Positions 7,968 to 13,724 of a DNA stretch of 14,389 nucleotides are shown piece by piece. The stretch spans positions 1 through 14,389 of the forward strand of contig CADBSL010000085.1 in the NCBI GenBank assembly GCA_902797345.1, read 5' to 3'. Position 1 is the stretch's first letter. Each line of letters begins with the position of its first letter. The notes beneath the pieces were generated by a model that worked only from the letters and a program-made list of their open reading frames with translations, was not told where the DNA came from and did no database searches. Position numbers and translations under genes: made by a program. The DNA is from an uncultured Eubacteriales bacterium. GTDB lineage: Bacteria; Bacillota; Clostridia; Peptostreptococcales; Anaerovoracaceae.

Positions 7968-8797
7968 CCGTCCACCTCCTGCTTCCGCTGACGGCCTTCC
8001 TCCAGAAGATCGCAGAGACCTTCCAGGTCTTCTTCGGCGATGGCTTCCCGGTATTGGTTCATGGCGTCGATGAAGGTATCCAATTCAAAGAGGATGTTCT
8101 CCTTGTTGTCCAGGAACAGGTCCGCCCACATGGACGGGTTCAGCCAGGCCACCCGGGTCAGATCCTTGTAGCTGCCGGCGGAGATCCCTTTGTGGTGGAG
8201 AGCCGACGGGCTTTTGATAAAGGCATTGGACACGATATGGGCCATTTGGGAGGTGAAGGCGATGAGCCGGTCATGCTCCTCGGCGGTGGTGACGGAAAAG
8301 GTCCCGAACCGACAGGGAGCGAAGATCTGCTTCACTTTCTCCAGAAGCTGGATGTCGTCGTAGACCGGCGGAACGATCACCATCCCCTGATCCCGGAACA
8401 GGTCTTCCGTACTGCTGCGGAATCCCGAGTGGTGGGTCCCCGCCATGGGGTGGCCACCCACATAGGTGAAACCGTATTCCCTGGCCAGGGCGAAGCCTTC
8501 TTCGCAGATCCGGCGTTTGGTGCCGCAGCAATCGATGACGAAGGCATCCTTCCGCACCAGGGGAGCGATCTCCTTCAGGTAGTCCATAGAAGGCCGGGTG
8601 TACAGGCACAGCAGGATCACGTCGCAGTCTTTGATGGTATCCGGCGTCAGGGTCTCATCCACTGCGCCGTAGATCTTCGCGATATTGAGCGTGGATTCAT
8701 CGGTATCATGTCCGTAAACAGTGGCATCGGAGTTAGCCTTGAAGGCCTTGGCCATGGAGCCTCCGATGAGCCCCAGTCCTGCGATCCCTACAATCAT
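7964..8797 (-). CDS. tyrA: Prephenate dehydrogenase
   Basis: This enzyme oxidatively decarboxylates prephenate to 4-hydroxyphenylpyruvate, the Tyr branch. The 277 residues start with a Rossmann fold, GLGLIGGS at 7-14. Asp31 at the end of the second strand (YGHDTD) suggests NAD+ over NADP+. The active-site motif GGHPMAGT (His116) and His175 (EEHDRLIAFTSQ) are present, with Arg215 in LTRVAW in the dimerisation helical domain. There is no fused chorismate mutase and no C-terminal ACT domain, so Tyr feedback must be direct or lie elsewhere in the pathway. Start and stop overlap the neighbouring genes by four bases each (aroF stop/tyrA start and tyrA stop/aroB start). GGAGG lies about ten bases before the start. 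A cyclohexadienyl (arogenate-using) activity cannot be excluded. Confidence 0.94.
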   Translation of the reverse strand: MIVGIAGLGLIGGSMAKAFKANSDATVYGHDTDESTLNIAKIYGAVDETLTPDTIKDCDVILLCLYTRPSMDYLKEIAPLVRKDAFVIDCCGTKRRICEEGFALAREYGFTYVGGHPMAGTHHSGFRSSTEDLFRDQGMVIVPPVYDDIQLLEKVKQIFAPCRFGTFSVTTAEEHDRLIAFTSQMAHIVSNAFIKSPSALHHKGISAGSYKDLTRVAWLNPSMWADLFLDNKENILFELDTFIDAMNQYREAIAEEDLEGLCDLLEEGRQRKQEVDG

Positions 8798-9798
8798 TCC
8801 GCGATCGCCTCCCGGATCTTCCGGACTTTCCGGGCTACTGTGTCAAACTGATCCGGTGTCAGGGACTGGGCTCCGTCGCACAGTGCTTTTTCCGGATCGT
8901 TGTGGACTTCGATCATCAAACCATCTGCGCCGGCTGCGGTGGCCGCCAGGGCCATGGGTTCCACCAGTCGGGACAGTCCCGTGGCGTGACTCGGGTCCAC
9001 GATCACCGGCAGGTGAGACAGCTCGTGGAGCATGGGTACGGCAGAAAGATCCAGGGTGTTTCTCGTGTAGGTTTCAAAGGTCCGGATCCCCCGTTCGCAG
9101 AGGATCACGTTTTCGTTCCCGCCGGCCATGATGTATTCCGTGCTCATCAACAGTTCCTTCATGGTGTTGGCCAGACCCCGTTTGATGAGGATGATCTTGT
9201 CGGTCTTCCCCAGTTCCCGAAGCAGGTCGAAGTTCTGCATGTTCCGGGCTCCTACCTGGATGATATCCACGTCCTCGAACAGATCCAGGTCGTTGATGGC
9301 CATGATCTCGGAGATCAGAGGCAGGCCGGTGACTTTCTTGGCTTCTAAAAGGAGCTCGATCCCGTCGCCCCGCAGTCCCTGGAAATCATAGGGGGAGGTC
9401 CGGGGTTTGAAGGCACCGCCCCGGAGAATGGTCGCTCCGGAGGCCTGGACCCGTTTGGCGATCTCGATGATCTGGTCGTGGCTTTCCACGGAACAGGGCC
9501 CGGCGATGATCTGGAAGTTCCCGGCGCCGATCTTGACGCCGTTCACGTCGATGACGGAATCTTCCGTGTGGAATTTACGGTTGGCATTTTTGAAGGGTTC
9601 ACTGATCCGCTTCACGGATTCGATGATGGACAGGCTTTCCAGAAGACCGATGTCCACCTTCGTGGTGTCCCCGATCAATCCCAGGATCGTGTGGAATTCT
9701 CCTTTGGAAATATGGACGTCCAGTCCCATGTCCTTGAACCAGCTGATAAGGTTTTCCTGCTGTTGGTCTGTGGTTCCCTGTTTTAATACGGCAATCAT
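8794..9798 (-). CDS. aroF: DAHP synthase, type I-beta with N-terminal regulatory domain
   Basis: First enzyme of the shikimate pathway: PEP + erythrose-4-phosphate to DAHP. The 334 residues have a ferredoxin-like (ACT-like) domain at about 1-70, as in the Thermotoga maritima enzyme, followed by the TIM barrel. Seen are GPCSVES at 100-106 with metal ligand Cys102, KPRTSPYDFQG at 131-141, Lys206-Arg207, CERG at 234-237, VDPSHATG at 268-274 with metal ligand His271, Glu297 and Asp309. In characterised relatives this N-terminal domain mediates feedback by Tyr and/or Phe, which fits the Phe/Tyr-rich leader upstream. It is the first structural gene of the operon, directly after the leader terminator. 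AGGAG lies seven bases before the ATG, and the stop overlaps tyrA by four bases. The gene name varies in databases (aroF, aroG, aroA). Confidence 0.96.
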   Translation of the reverse strand: MIAVLKQGTTDQQQENLISWFKDMGLDVHISKGEFHTILGLIGDTTKVDIGLLESLSIIESVKRISEPFKNANRKFHTEDSVIDVNGVKIGAGNFQIIAGPCSVESHDQIIEIAKRVQASGATILRGGAFKPRTSPYDFQGLRGDGIELLLEAKKVTGLPLISEIMAINDLDLFEDVDIIQVGARNMQNFDLLRELGKTDKIILIKRGLANTMKELLMSTEYIMAGGNENVILCERGIRTFETYTRNTLDLSAVPMLHELSHLPVIVDPSHATGLSRLVEPMALAATAAGADGLMIEVHNDPEKALCDGAQSLTPDQFDTVARKVRKIREAIAE

Positions 9799-9818
9799 TT
9801 CTATTCTCCTCTCTTCAT

Positions 9819-9850
9819 AAAAAATGCCGCTTCGGAGATTCCGAGCGGCA
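9819..9850 (-). terminator. Leader terminator (attenuator) of the aromatic operon
   Basis: On the minus strand GCCGCT-CGGA (9849-9840) pairs with TCCG-A-AGCGGC (9836-9826), giving a 10-bp stem with one bulged base and a 3-base loop, followed directly by six T (9824-9819). It lies between the leader peptide stop (9886) and the aroF start (9798), 21 bp before the aroF ATG. A strong intrinsic terminator after a promoter and before the first structural gene makes sense only as an attenuator. Confidence 0.88.
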
Positions 9851-9909
9851 ATATCTTCAGTGATGGTCGGTTTGGTGGATCATCATTAAAGGTTTTCTGC
9901 AGCACGAAA
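9839..9909 (-). promoter_or_regulatory. Candidate antiterminator hairpin
   Basis: Minus-strand bases 9909-9897 (TTTCGTGCTGCAG, the last sense codons region of the leader peptide) can pair with 9851-9839 (TTGCCGCTCGGAA) at 11 of 13 positions, two of them G-U, with two mismatches. The second arm is the 5' arm of the terminator, so the two folds exclude each other. A ribosome at the leader stop codon (9888-9886) would cover part of the first arm. A ribosome stalled upstream in the Phe/Tyr run would leave it free. The pairing was found by hand and not scored for energy. Confidence 0.45.
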
Positions 9910-9993
9910 AGCTCCTACTTCCTGATTGGAAAAGTAAAAGCTGAAATAGGAATATGTAAAATAAGCGTTGGTGGTCTTCTTTACAGTATTCAT
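9886..9993 (-). CDS. Phe/Tyr-rich leader peptide of the aromatic operon
   Basis: A 35-codon frame starts at ATG 9993 and ends in TAA at 9888-9886. Residues 11-21 read YFTYSYFSFYF: eight of eleven are Phe or Tyr. Over the whole peptide there are five Phe, four Tyr and no Trp. It begins about 32 bases after the predicted transcription start and ends 35 bases before the terminator stem. The only Shine-Dalgarno-like sequence is AAAGG, about 13 bases upstream, which is weak and suits a regulatory peptide. The frame has an in-frame TAA eight codons upstream and no better start. This is the design of pheL/pheST-type leader peptides: translation speed through the aromatic codons reports charged tRNA-Phe/tRNA-Tyr. 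Codons 18-22 also lie in one arm of a 13-bp hairpin (9930-9942 with 9910-9922). Confidence 0.82.
   Translation of the reverse strand: MNTVKKTTNAYFTYSYFSFYFSNQEVGAFRAAENL
9910..9942 (-). promoter_or_regulatory. Candidate leader pause hairpin over the Phe/Tyr codons
   Basis: Minus-strand bases 9942-9930 (AGCTTTTACTTTT) pair with 9922-9910 (GGAAGTAGGAGCT) over 13 bp, four of them G-U, leaving the 7-base loop 9923-9929. The first arm holds the codons for Phe19, Tyr20 and Phe21. It abuts the candidate antiterminator arm without overlapping it, so it may act as the RNA polymerase pause hairpin that synchronises transcription with leader translation. Found by hand. Confidence 0.5.
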
Positions 9994-10031
9994 GGTTCGT
10001 TCTGCACCTTTCTGTGTTTACACTTAATATA

Positions 10032-10060
10032 TTTATACCACTTTGGCTCAACTCCGTCAA
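10032..10060 (-). promoter_or_regulatory. Sigma-A promoter of the aromatic operon
   Basis: On the minus strand TTGACG (10060-10055) is followed by exactly 17 bases and TATAAA (10037-10032), putting transcription start near 10025. The leader RNA would be about 225 bases long before aroF. The -35 box is one arm of a perfect inverted repeat, CGTCAA-6 bases-TTGACG (10055-10072), a possible operator. Confidence 0.82.
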
Positions 10061-10086
10061 TCGTCTTTGACGAAAACTTTCAATAT

Positions 10087-10665
10087 TTACCTGTGGGCGA
10101 TGAAAAGCCGGGCAACCGTCTGGTTATACTCCGTATAGGCGGCGTATTCTTCGAATTCCTGCAGGACATCACTGATCCCGTAGTAATATTGGTACATCCT
10201 GTCCGGATCCGTGAAGGGAAGCCTGTGCCACAGATCCTCCCGGTAGGTCCCGTATTCCCGGTACAGAGATTTTACCTCTGCCAGCTTTCCCGCCAGCACC
10301 ACCATTTTCAGCTTCAGGGGCAGCTTCTTCAGGGCAGCCACTTCCGCTTCCCGGGCCGCAGACCATTCTTCCGGATCCATTTCCGGGCGGGCGGTCTCCA
10401 AATGGGTAGACTGAAGGATCCCCTTTAACCGGGTCCCGAAGGTCTCTTCGATCTCTTCCCAGGTCACCTCTGTGCGGTCTGTGATATTCCACAGGGCGGC
10501 TGCCGCCATCAGATCCCGGTCCACAGGATCGATGCCGGACATCAGAACCACGGACTCACAGATGTGGATGATGGTGGGGATGCCGCTCAGTTCCTGAGAC
10601 TGCCCGCTGTAGGCTACTGCGGCAAAGGCCAGCGCTTTTTCTACTACATTACCTGTTTCTATCAT
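10087..10665 (-). CDS. RelA/SpoT-like HD-domain protein with degenerate active site
   Basis: The 192 residues align by eye with the HD hydrolase domain of Rel/SpoT and small (p)ppGpp hydrolases: ALAFAAVAYSGQ (11-22) for the A-AH-GQ helix, LSGIPTIIH (26-34) for SG-PYI-HP, AAALWNITDRTEVTWEEIEETFG (55-77) for LHDVVEDT-T-EEI---FG, and VVLAGKLAEVKSL (122-134) for IKLADRLHNMRTL. Of the four metal ligands of Rel (His53, His77, Asp78, Asp144) only the first, His34, is kept. The HD pair is Trp59-Asn60 and the last Asp is Gly126; the catalytic ED is Asp63-Arg64. It is therefore probably not an active hydrolase and may bind a nucleotide or a partner. The frame is intact, with AAGGAG six bases before the ATG and its own promoter, so it is not an obvious pseudogene. 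No terminator separates it from the aromatic operon promoter 26 bp further on. Confidence 0.72.
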   Translation of the reverse strand: MIETGNVVEKALAFAAVAYSGQSQELSGIPTIIHICESVVLMSGIDPVDRDLMAAAALWNITDRTEVTWEEIEETFGTRLKGILQSTHLETARPEMDPEEWSAAREAEVAALKKLPLKLKMVVLAGKLAEVKSLYREYGTYREDLWHRLPFTDPDRMYQYYYGISDVLQEFEEYAAYTEYNQTVARLFIAHR

Positions 10666-10707
10666 GTCGTTCTCCTTTCGGATCGTTCCTTTCTTTCATA
10701 CTTTTCA

Positions 10708-10736
10708 ATTATATAGGATTCTGCAGTTTTTTTCAA
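10708..10736 (-). promoter_or_regulatory. Sigma-A promoter of the HD-domain gene
   Basis: On the minus strand TTGAAA (10736-10731), a 17-base spacer and a consensus TATAAT (10713-10708) lie about 43 bases before the ATG at 10665. An A tract overlaps the -35 box and the spacer start. Confidence 0.8.
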
Positions 10737-10776
10737 TATCAGTGCTCTTGTTTTGTCACACTCCGGGCTATGAGTC

Positions 10777-10953
10777 TGATTCAGAAACCTTCATAGGCTT
10801 CGTGAGCATTTACCTCGGGGACGCTCTCGCTCATGGCCCTCTCGTAGCGGTACATCCGCTTCCCCGTCGCCTACGGCTCGGGCTCGCGGTGGACCGACGT
10901 TCGGGAATGCCCCTGTGGCAAATCACACTTCGCCTTATTTGGTTTCTGAATCA
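10777..10953. repeat. MITE-like element 1 (177 bp) with terminal inverted repeats
   Basis: It is bounded by a perfect 13-bp inverted repeat, TGATTCAGAAACC (10777-10789) and GGTTTCTGAATCA (10941-10953). The interior is GC-rich. Its sequence is matched in reverse complement by element 2: for example CTCGGG at 10814 with CCCGAG at 11108, AGCGGTAC at 10846 with GTACCGCT at 11073, and CCTACGG at 10870 with CCGTAGG at 11049. All three pairs share one symmetry centre near 10963. No target-site duplication is evident. Frames crossing it have no ribosome binding site and are not called as genes. Confidence 0.65.
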
Positions 10954-10970
10954 TTCCTTTGCAGAGAGAG

Positions 10971-11146
10971 GAGAAATCCGTTTAGATGCAGGAGGGAAAA
11001 CATCGAAGGGACATTGTTGAGCCGCCGGTCCTTGGCGATTGGCGAGCTCCGTAGGAGCGAAGACAGAGCCTAGTACCGCTGCGAGCGAATACATAGCGAA
11101 AGCGTGTCCCGAGATGTTATTTCCGGATGCATCAAATGGATTTCTC
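10971..11146. repeat. MITE-like element 2 (176 bp), inverted relative to element 1
   Basis: It is bounded by an imperfect ~20-bp inverted repeat: GAGAAATCCGTTTAGATGCA (10971-10990), and TGCATCAAATGGATTTCTC (11128-11146), its reverse complement with one change and one indel. Length and interior match element 1 in the opposite direction, and the outer ends are related (AGAAACC versus AGAAATCC). 17 bp separate the two elements. The flavoprotein promoter starts 15 bp beyond the right end. Together the pair forms a ~370-bp imperfect palindrome filling the gap between two divergent genes. Confidence 0.65.
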
Positions 11147-11160
11147 AACGAGCAGTATCC

Positions 11161-11189
11161 TTGACAGCCTTCCCAAAAGAAAATACAAT
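11161..11189 (+). promoter_or_regulatory. Sigma-A promoter of the flavoprotein/fabV operon
   Basis: A perfect TTGACA (11161-11166), a 17-base spacer and TACAAT (11184-11189) put transcription start near 11196, about 16 bases before the ATG at 11212. The short leader leaves room for little but the ribosome binding site. Confidence 0.85.
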
Positions 11190-11211
11190 AGGAAAACGAA
11201 AGGAACGAACC

Positions 11212-12450
11212 ATGTACGATATCATTATCATCGGCGGCGGCGCCGCTGGTTTATTTGCTGCGGCTGCGGCATCCCGGCTCTCCGGCGGAAAAAGTCTGAA
11301 AGGACTGATCCTGGAAGGGGGACCGGAGCCGGGGCAGAAGCTCCTTCTGACGGGAGCGGGGCAATGCAACCTGACCCATGACGGTTCCATCAAGGATTTC
11401 CCGGCCCATTACGGGAAAAACGGTGGAAAGATCCGAAGCGTTCTGTACGGATTCAGCAACGTGGCTCTGCGGCGTTTTCTGGAGGAGCAGGGGCTGGAGA
11501 CGGTGTGCCGTGAGGACGGAAAGATCTATCCTGCGTCCTTCTCTGCCCGGCAGGTCCGGGATCACCTCGTGGGCAAAGCGAAGGAGAATGGATTTGAGAT
11601 CCTCACCGGACAAAAGGTCACGGACATCCTGCCGGGAGACGGATTTCGGATCACCACAGAGCAGGACCTGTTTACAGCGAAAAGGGTGCTGGTGTGTACC
11701 GGAGGCTGCAGTTTTCCCGCAACCGGTTCCGACGGGAGCCTGTTTTCTGTGCTGGAAAGGATGGGGATCACGGTGACGCCCTGCCGGCCCGCTCTGGTGC
11801 CGGTTACGGTGGAGGGGTATCCCTACGGACCTTTGTCGGGAGCTTCGGTGAAGTCCGCTCGGATCACCGCCGAAACGGGGGACGCGTCGGAGGGGGACCT
11901 GCTCTTTACCCACCGGACTTTTTCCGGCCCGGCTGCTTTGCATATTTCCAGGTATGTAAGACCCGGGAGTCGGATCCGGATCGATCACTTCCCGGAAATG
12001 GATCGGGGAGAGGCGCTGAGATCCCTCGCCGCCCTCAGAAGGACAAAAGCCGAAGGCCGGAAGGAGAGCTTTACCGTTTTTCGGGAGTTCTTCGCTTCCC
12101 GGGGACTGCCGGAGGCCCTGCTGCGGATTCTCTTTGAGACCGAGGGGGCGGACCCCCATCGCCGGTTCGCGGAAATGCCTGCTGTGGAGTGGGAGAAGAT
12201 CCTGGACCGGATCTTCCGGGACCCCTTTACCGTATCCGGGACGGCGGGGTTTTCCGCTGCCATGGTCACTGCAGGCGGCGTGGAGCTGAAGGAGGTCTAT
12301 CCGAAGACGATGGAGTCCCGGAAGTTCCCCGGTCTGTACTTTGCCGGAGAAGTGCTGGATGCAGACGGAGATACCGGCGGGTATAACCTGCAGTTTGCCT
12401 TTTCATCGGCCTGGGCGGCAATGAAGGATATTTGTGATAAACACCTATAA
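11212..12450 (+). CDS. FAD-dependent oxidoreductase, BaiN/HI0933 (YhiN) family
   Basis: The 412-residue protein has the layout of the HI0933-like flavoproteins: an N-terminal FAD dinucleotide motif GGGAAG at 8-13, the family signature GQKLLLTGAGQCNLT at 41-55, and C-terminal GGVELKEVYPKTMES with AGEVLDADGDTGGYNLQFAFSS at about 355-400. The family is widespread and mostly uncharacterised; BaiN of bile-acid 7-dehydroxylating Clostridia was reported to act on enone steroids, but most homologues lie in genomes with no such pathway, so no substrate is claimed. A longer frame begins at 11104, but its first 36 codons translate the end of element 2 and the promoter. The ATG at 11212 has AAAGGA seven bases upstream and starts directly with the FAD strand. 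fabV follows after 15 bp. Confidence 0.9.
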   Translation: MYDIIIIGGGAAGLFAAAAASRLSGGKSLKGLILEGGPEPGQKLLLTGAGQCNLTHDGSIKDFPAHYGKNGGKIRSVLYGFSNVALRRFLEEQGLETVCREDGKIYPASFSARQVRDHLVGKAKENGFEILTGQKVTDILPGDGFRITTEQDLFTAKRVLVCTGGCSFPATGSDGSLFSVLERMGITVTPCRPALVPVTVEGYPYGPLSGASVKSARITAETGDASEGDLLFTHRTFSGPAALHISRYVRPGSRIRIDHFPEMDRGEALRSLAALRRTKAEGRKESFTVFREFFASRGLPEALLRILFETEGADPHRRFAEMPAVEWEKILDRIFRDPFTVSGTAGFSAAMVTAGGVELKEVYPKTMESRKFPGLYFAGEVLDADGDTGGYNLQFAFSSAWAAMKDICDKHL

Positions 12451-12465
12451 GGAGAGACATTCTGA

Positions 12466-13647
12466 ATGATCATACGACCGAAAGTGAAAGGATTCCTGTG
12501 CGCTACGGCTCACCCGGCAGGCTGCCGGGTGCACGTAAAGCAGGAGATCGACTATATGAAAAATAAAGGGAAGGTGGTGTTCCGCCGGGAACCCCCGAAG
12601 AACGTGCTGGTGATCGGCTGTTCCGCCGGTTACGGGCTGTCGGCCCGGATCGCAGCGGCTTACGGCTACCACGCATCGACTCTGGGGATCTGCCGGGAGC
12701 GGGAACCCTCCGAAAGCCGCACCGGTTCGCCCGGATACTACAATTATCACGCTTTTGATGAACTGGCGGCGAAGGACGGGCTTTGGGCCCGGACCCTGAA
12801 TGAGGACGCTTTTCTGGCGGAGACCAAGGAAAAGGCCATTGATCTGATCCGAAGGGAAATGGGAGAGGTGGACCTGATCATCTACAGCCTGGCGGCTCCG
12901 AAACGGACGATGCCGGACGGCAGTGTGGTCCGTTCCAGTCTGAAGACCACGGGGGAGCCCTTTGTGGGGAAAGACCTGGACCTTCGGACCATGGAGATCA
13001 TAGAACACACCATCGAGGCGGCCACGGAAAAAGAGATCGAGGATTCCGTGAAGGTCATGGGAGGCGAGGACTGGTACGAGTGGATCCGGAAACTCTCGGA
13101 AGCCGGGGTGCTGGCGGAGGGCGCTGTTACCGTTGCTTTTTCCTATCTTGGACCGAAGGTGACCTATCCCATCTATCTGGAAGGGACCATGGGCTATGCG
13201 AAAAAACACCTTTATGACACTTCCAAAAAGATTTCGGAGGATTTCAGCGGACAGAAGATCCAAAGCTATATTTCCATGAACAAAAGCATGGTCACACAGG
13301 CCAGCATCGCCATCCCCCGGGCACCCCTGTACATTGCCATCGCCCGGAAAGTGATGGAAGAGGACGGCTGTTACGAGGATTGCATCGGTCAAATGGACCG
13401 GCTCCTCTGCAACAAAATGGCCCCCGGCAAAAGGCCGGAGGTGGATGAAATGGGGCGGATCCGGATGGATGATCTGGAGATGCAGCCTCATATCCAGGAG
13501 AAGATCTCCGAAGCCATGGAGAATGTCACCACGGAAAATGTGGAAGAAACGGCCGGGCTGGCCGGTTATTGGGAGGATTTTTACCATCTTTTCGGATTTC
13601 GGTATCCGGAAGTGGACTACGAGGCGGATATTTCCCAGTACGTCTAG
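12466..13647 (+). CDS. fabV: NADH-dependent enoyl-ACP/trans-2-enoyl-CoA reductase (FabV/Ter)
   Basis: The 393-residue protein matches the FabV/Ter family (about 395-400 residues), single-chain short-chain-dehydrogenase relatives that reduce trans-2-enoyl-ACP or trans-2-enoyl-CoA with NADH. Seen are the Rossmann loop IGCSAGYGLSAR at 50-61, SRTGSPGYYN at 84-93, SLAAPKR at 141-147, and the family's catalytic Tyr-x8-Lys as Tyr237 and Lys246 (YLEGTMGYAK). Whether it serves fatty acid synthesis (FabV) or crotonyl-CoA reduction in butyrate-type fermentation (Ter) cannot be decided from sequence alone, and anaerobic Clostridia use it in both ways. The GGAG overlaps the end of the preceding gene and lies 11 bases from the ATG, a long spacing. 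The 15-bp gap indicates co-transcription with the flavoprotein. No flavin site is present, so the neighbour is not a subunit by homology. Confidence 0.94.
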   Translation: MIIRPKVKGFLCATAHPAGCRVHVKQEIDYMKNKGKVVFRREPPKNVLVIGCSAGYGLSARIAAAYGYHASTLGICREREPSESRTGSPGYYNYHAFDELAAKDGLWARTLNEDAFLAETKEKAIDLIRREMGEVDLIIYSLAAPKRTMPDGSVVRSSLKTTGEPFVGKDLDLRTMEIIEHTIEAATEKEIEDSVKVMGGEDWYEWIRKLSEAGVLAEGAVTVAFSYLGPKVTYPIYLEGTMGYAKKHLYDTSKKISEDFSGQKIQSYISMNKSMVTQASIAIPRAPLYIAIARKVMEEDGCYEDCIGQMDRLLCNKMAPGKRPEVDEMGRIRMDDLEMQPHIQEKISEAMENVTTENVEETAGLAGYWEDFYHLFGFRYPEVDYEADISQYV

Positions 13648-13657
13648 GCAGTATGGG

Positions 13658-13686
13658 TTGAAATCCCATTTTATCTGATTTATGAT
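13658..13686 (+). promoter_or_regulatory. Sigma-A promoter of the fumarase gene
   Basis: TTGAAA (13658-13663), a 17-base spacer and TATGAT (13681-13686) lie 38 bases before the fumarase ATG and 11 bases after the fabV stop. The -35 box sits in the loop of a weak 5-bp hairpin (ATGGG/CCCAT) followed by TTTTAT, so any fabV terminator here is weak and some readthrough is likely. Confidence 0.72.
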
Positions 13687-13724
13687 AAAGCAGTATAAGA
13701 ACACTATTTCAGGAAGAGAAGGAA

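Noticed and set aside
9799..10030. T-box riboswitch as the control element of the aromatic operon
   Set aside because: The conserved T-box sequence (AGGGTGGNACCGCG) is absent from the minus-strand leader, and the leader is short. The aromatic-codon peptide plus terminator fits instead.
9857..10060. 67-codon minus-strand frame across the aroF upstream region
   Set aside because: It begins with the TTG of the -35 hexamer, ahead of the predicted transcription start, has no RBS, and is out of frame with the Phe/Tyr-rich leader, which explains the region better.
10664..11148. Small frames crossing the two repeat elements (plus strand 10664-11020, minus strand 10951-11148)
   Set aside because: They lack ribosome binding sites, and their similarity to each other only reflects the related DNA of the inverted elements.
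11104..11211. N-terminal extension of the flavoprotein
   Set aside because: The extra codons translate the end of element 2 and the promoter. The ATG at 11212 has an RBS and directly precedes the FAD-binding strand.
12445..13704. 419-residue minus-strand frame opposite fabV
   Set aside because: Antisense shadow of a gene with full FabV/Ter motifs; the translation has no recognisable domain and is His/Phe/Gly-rich as expected from reversed codons.
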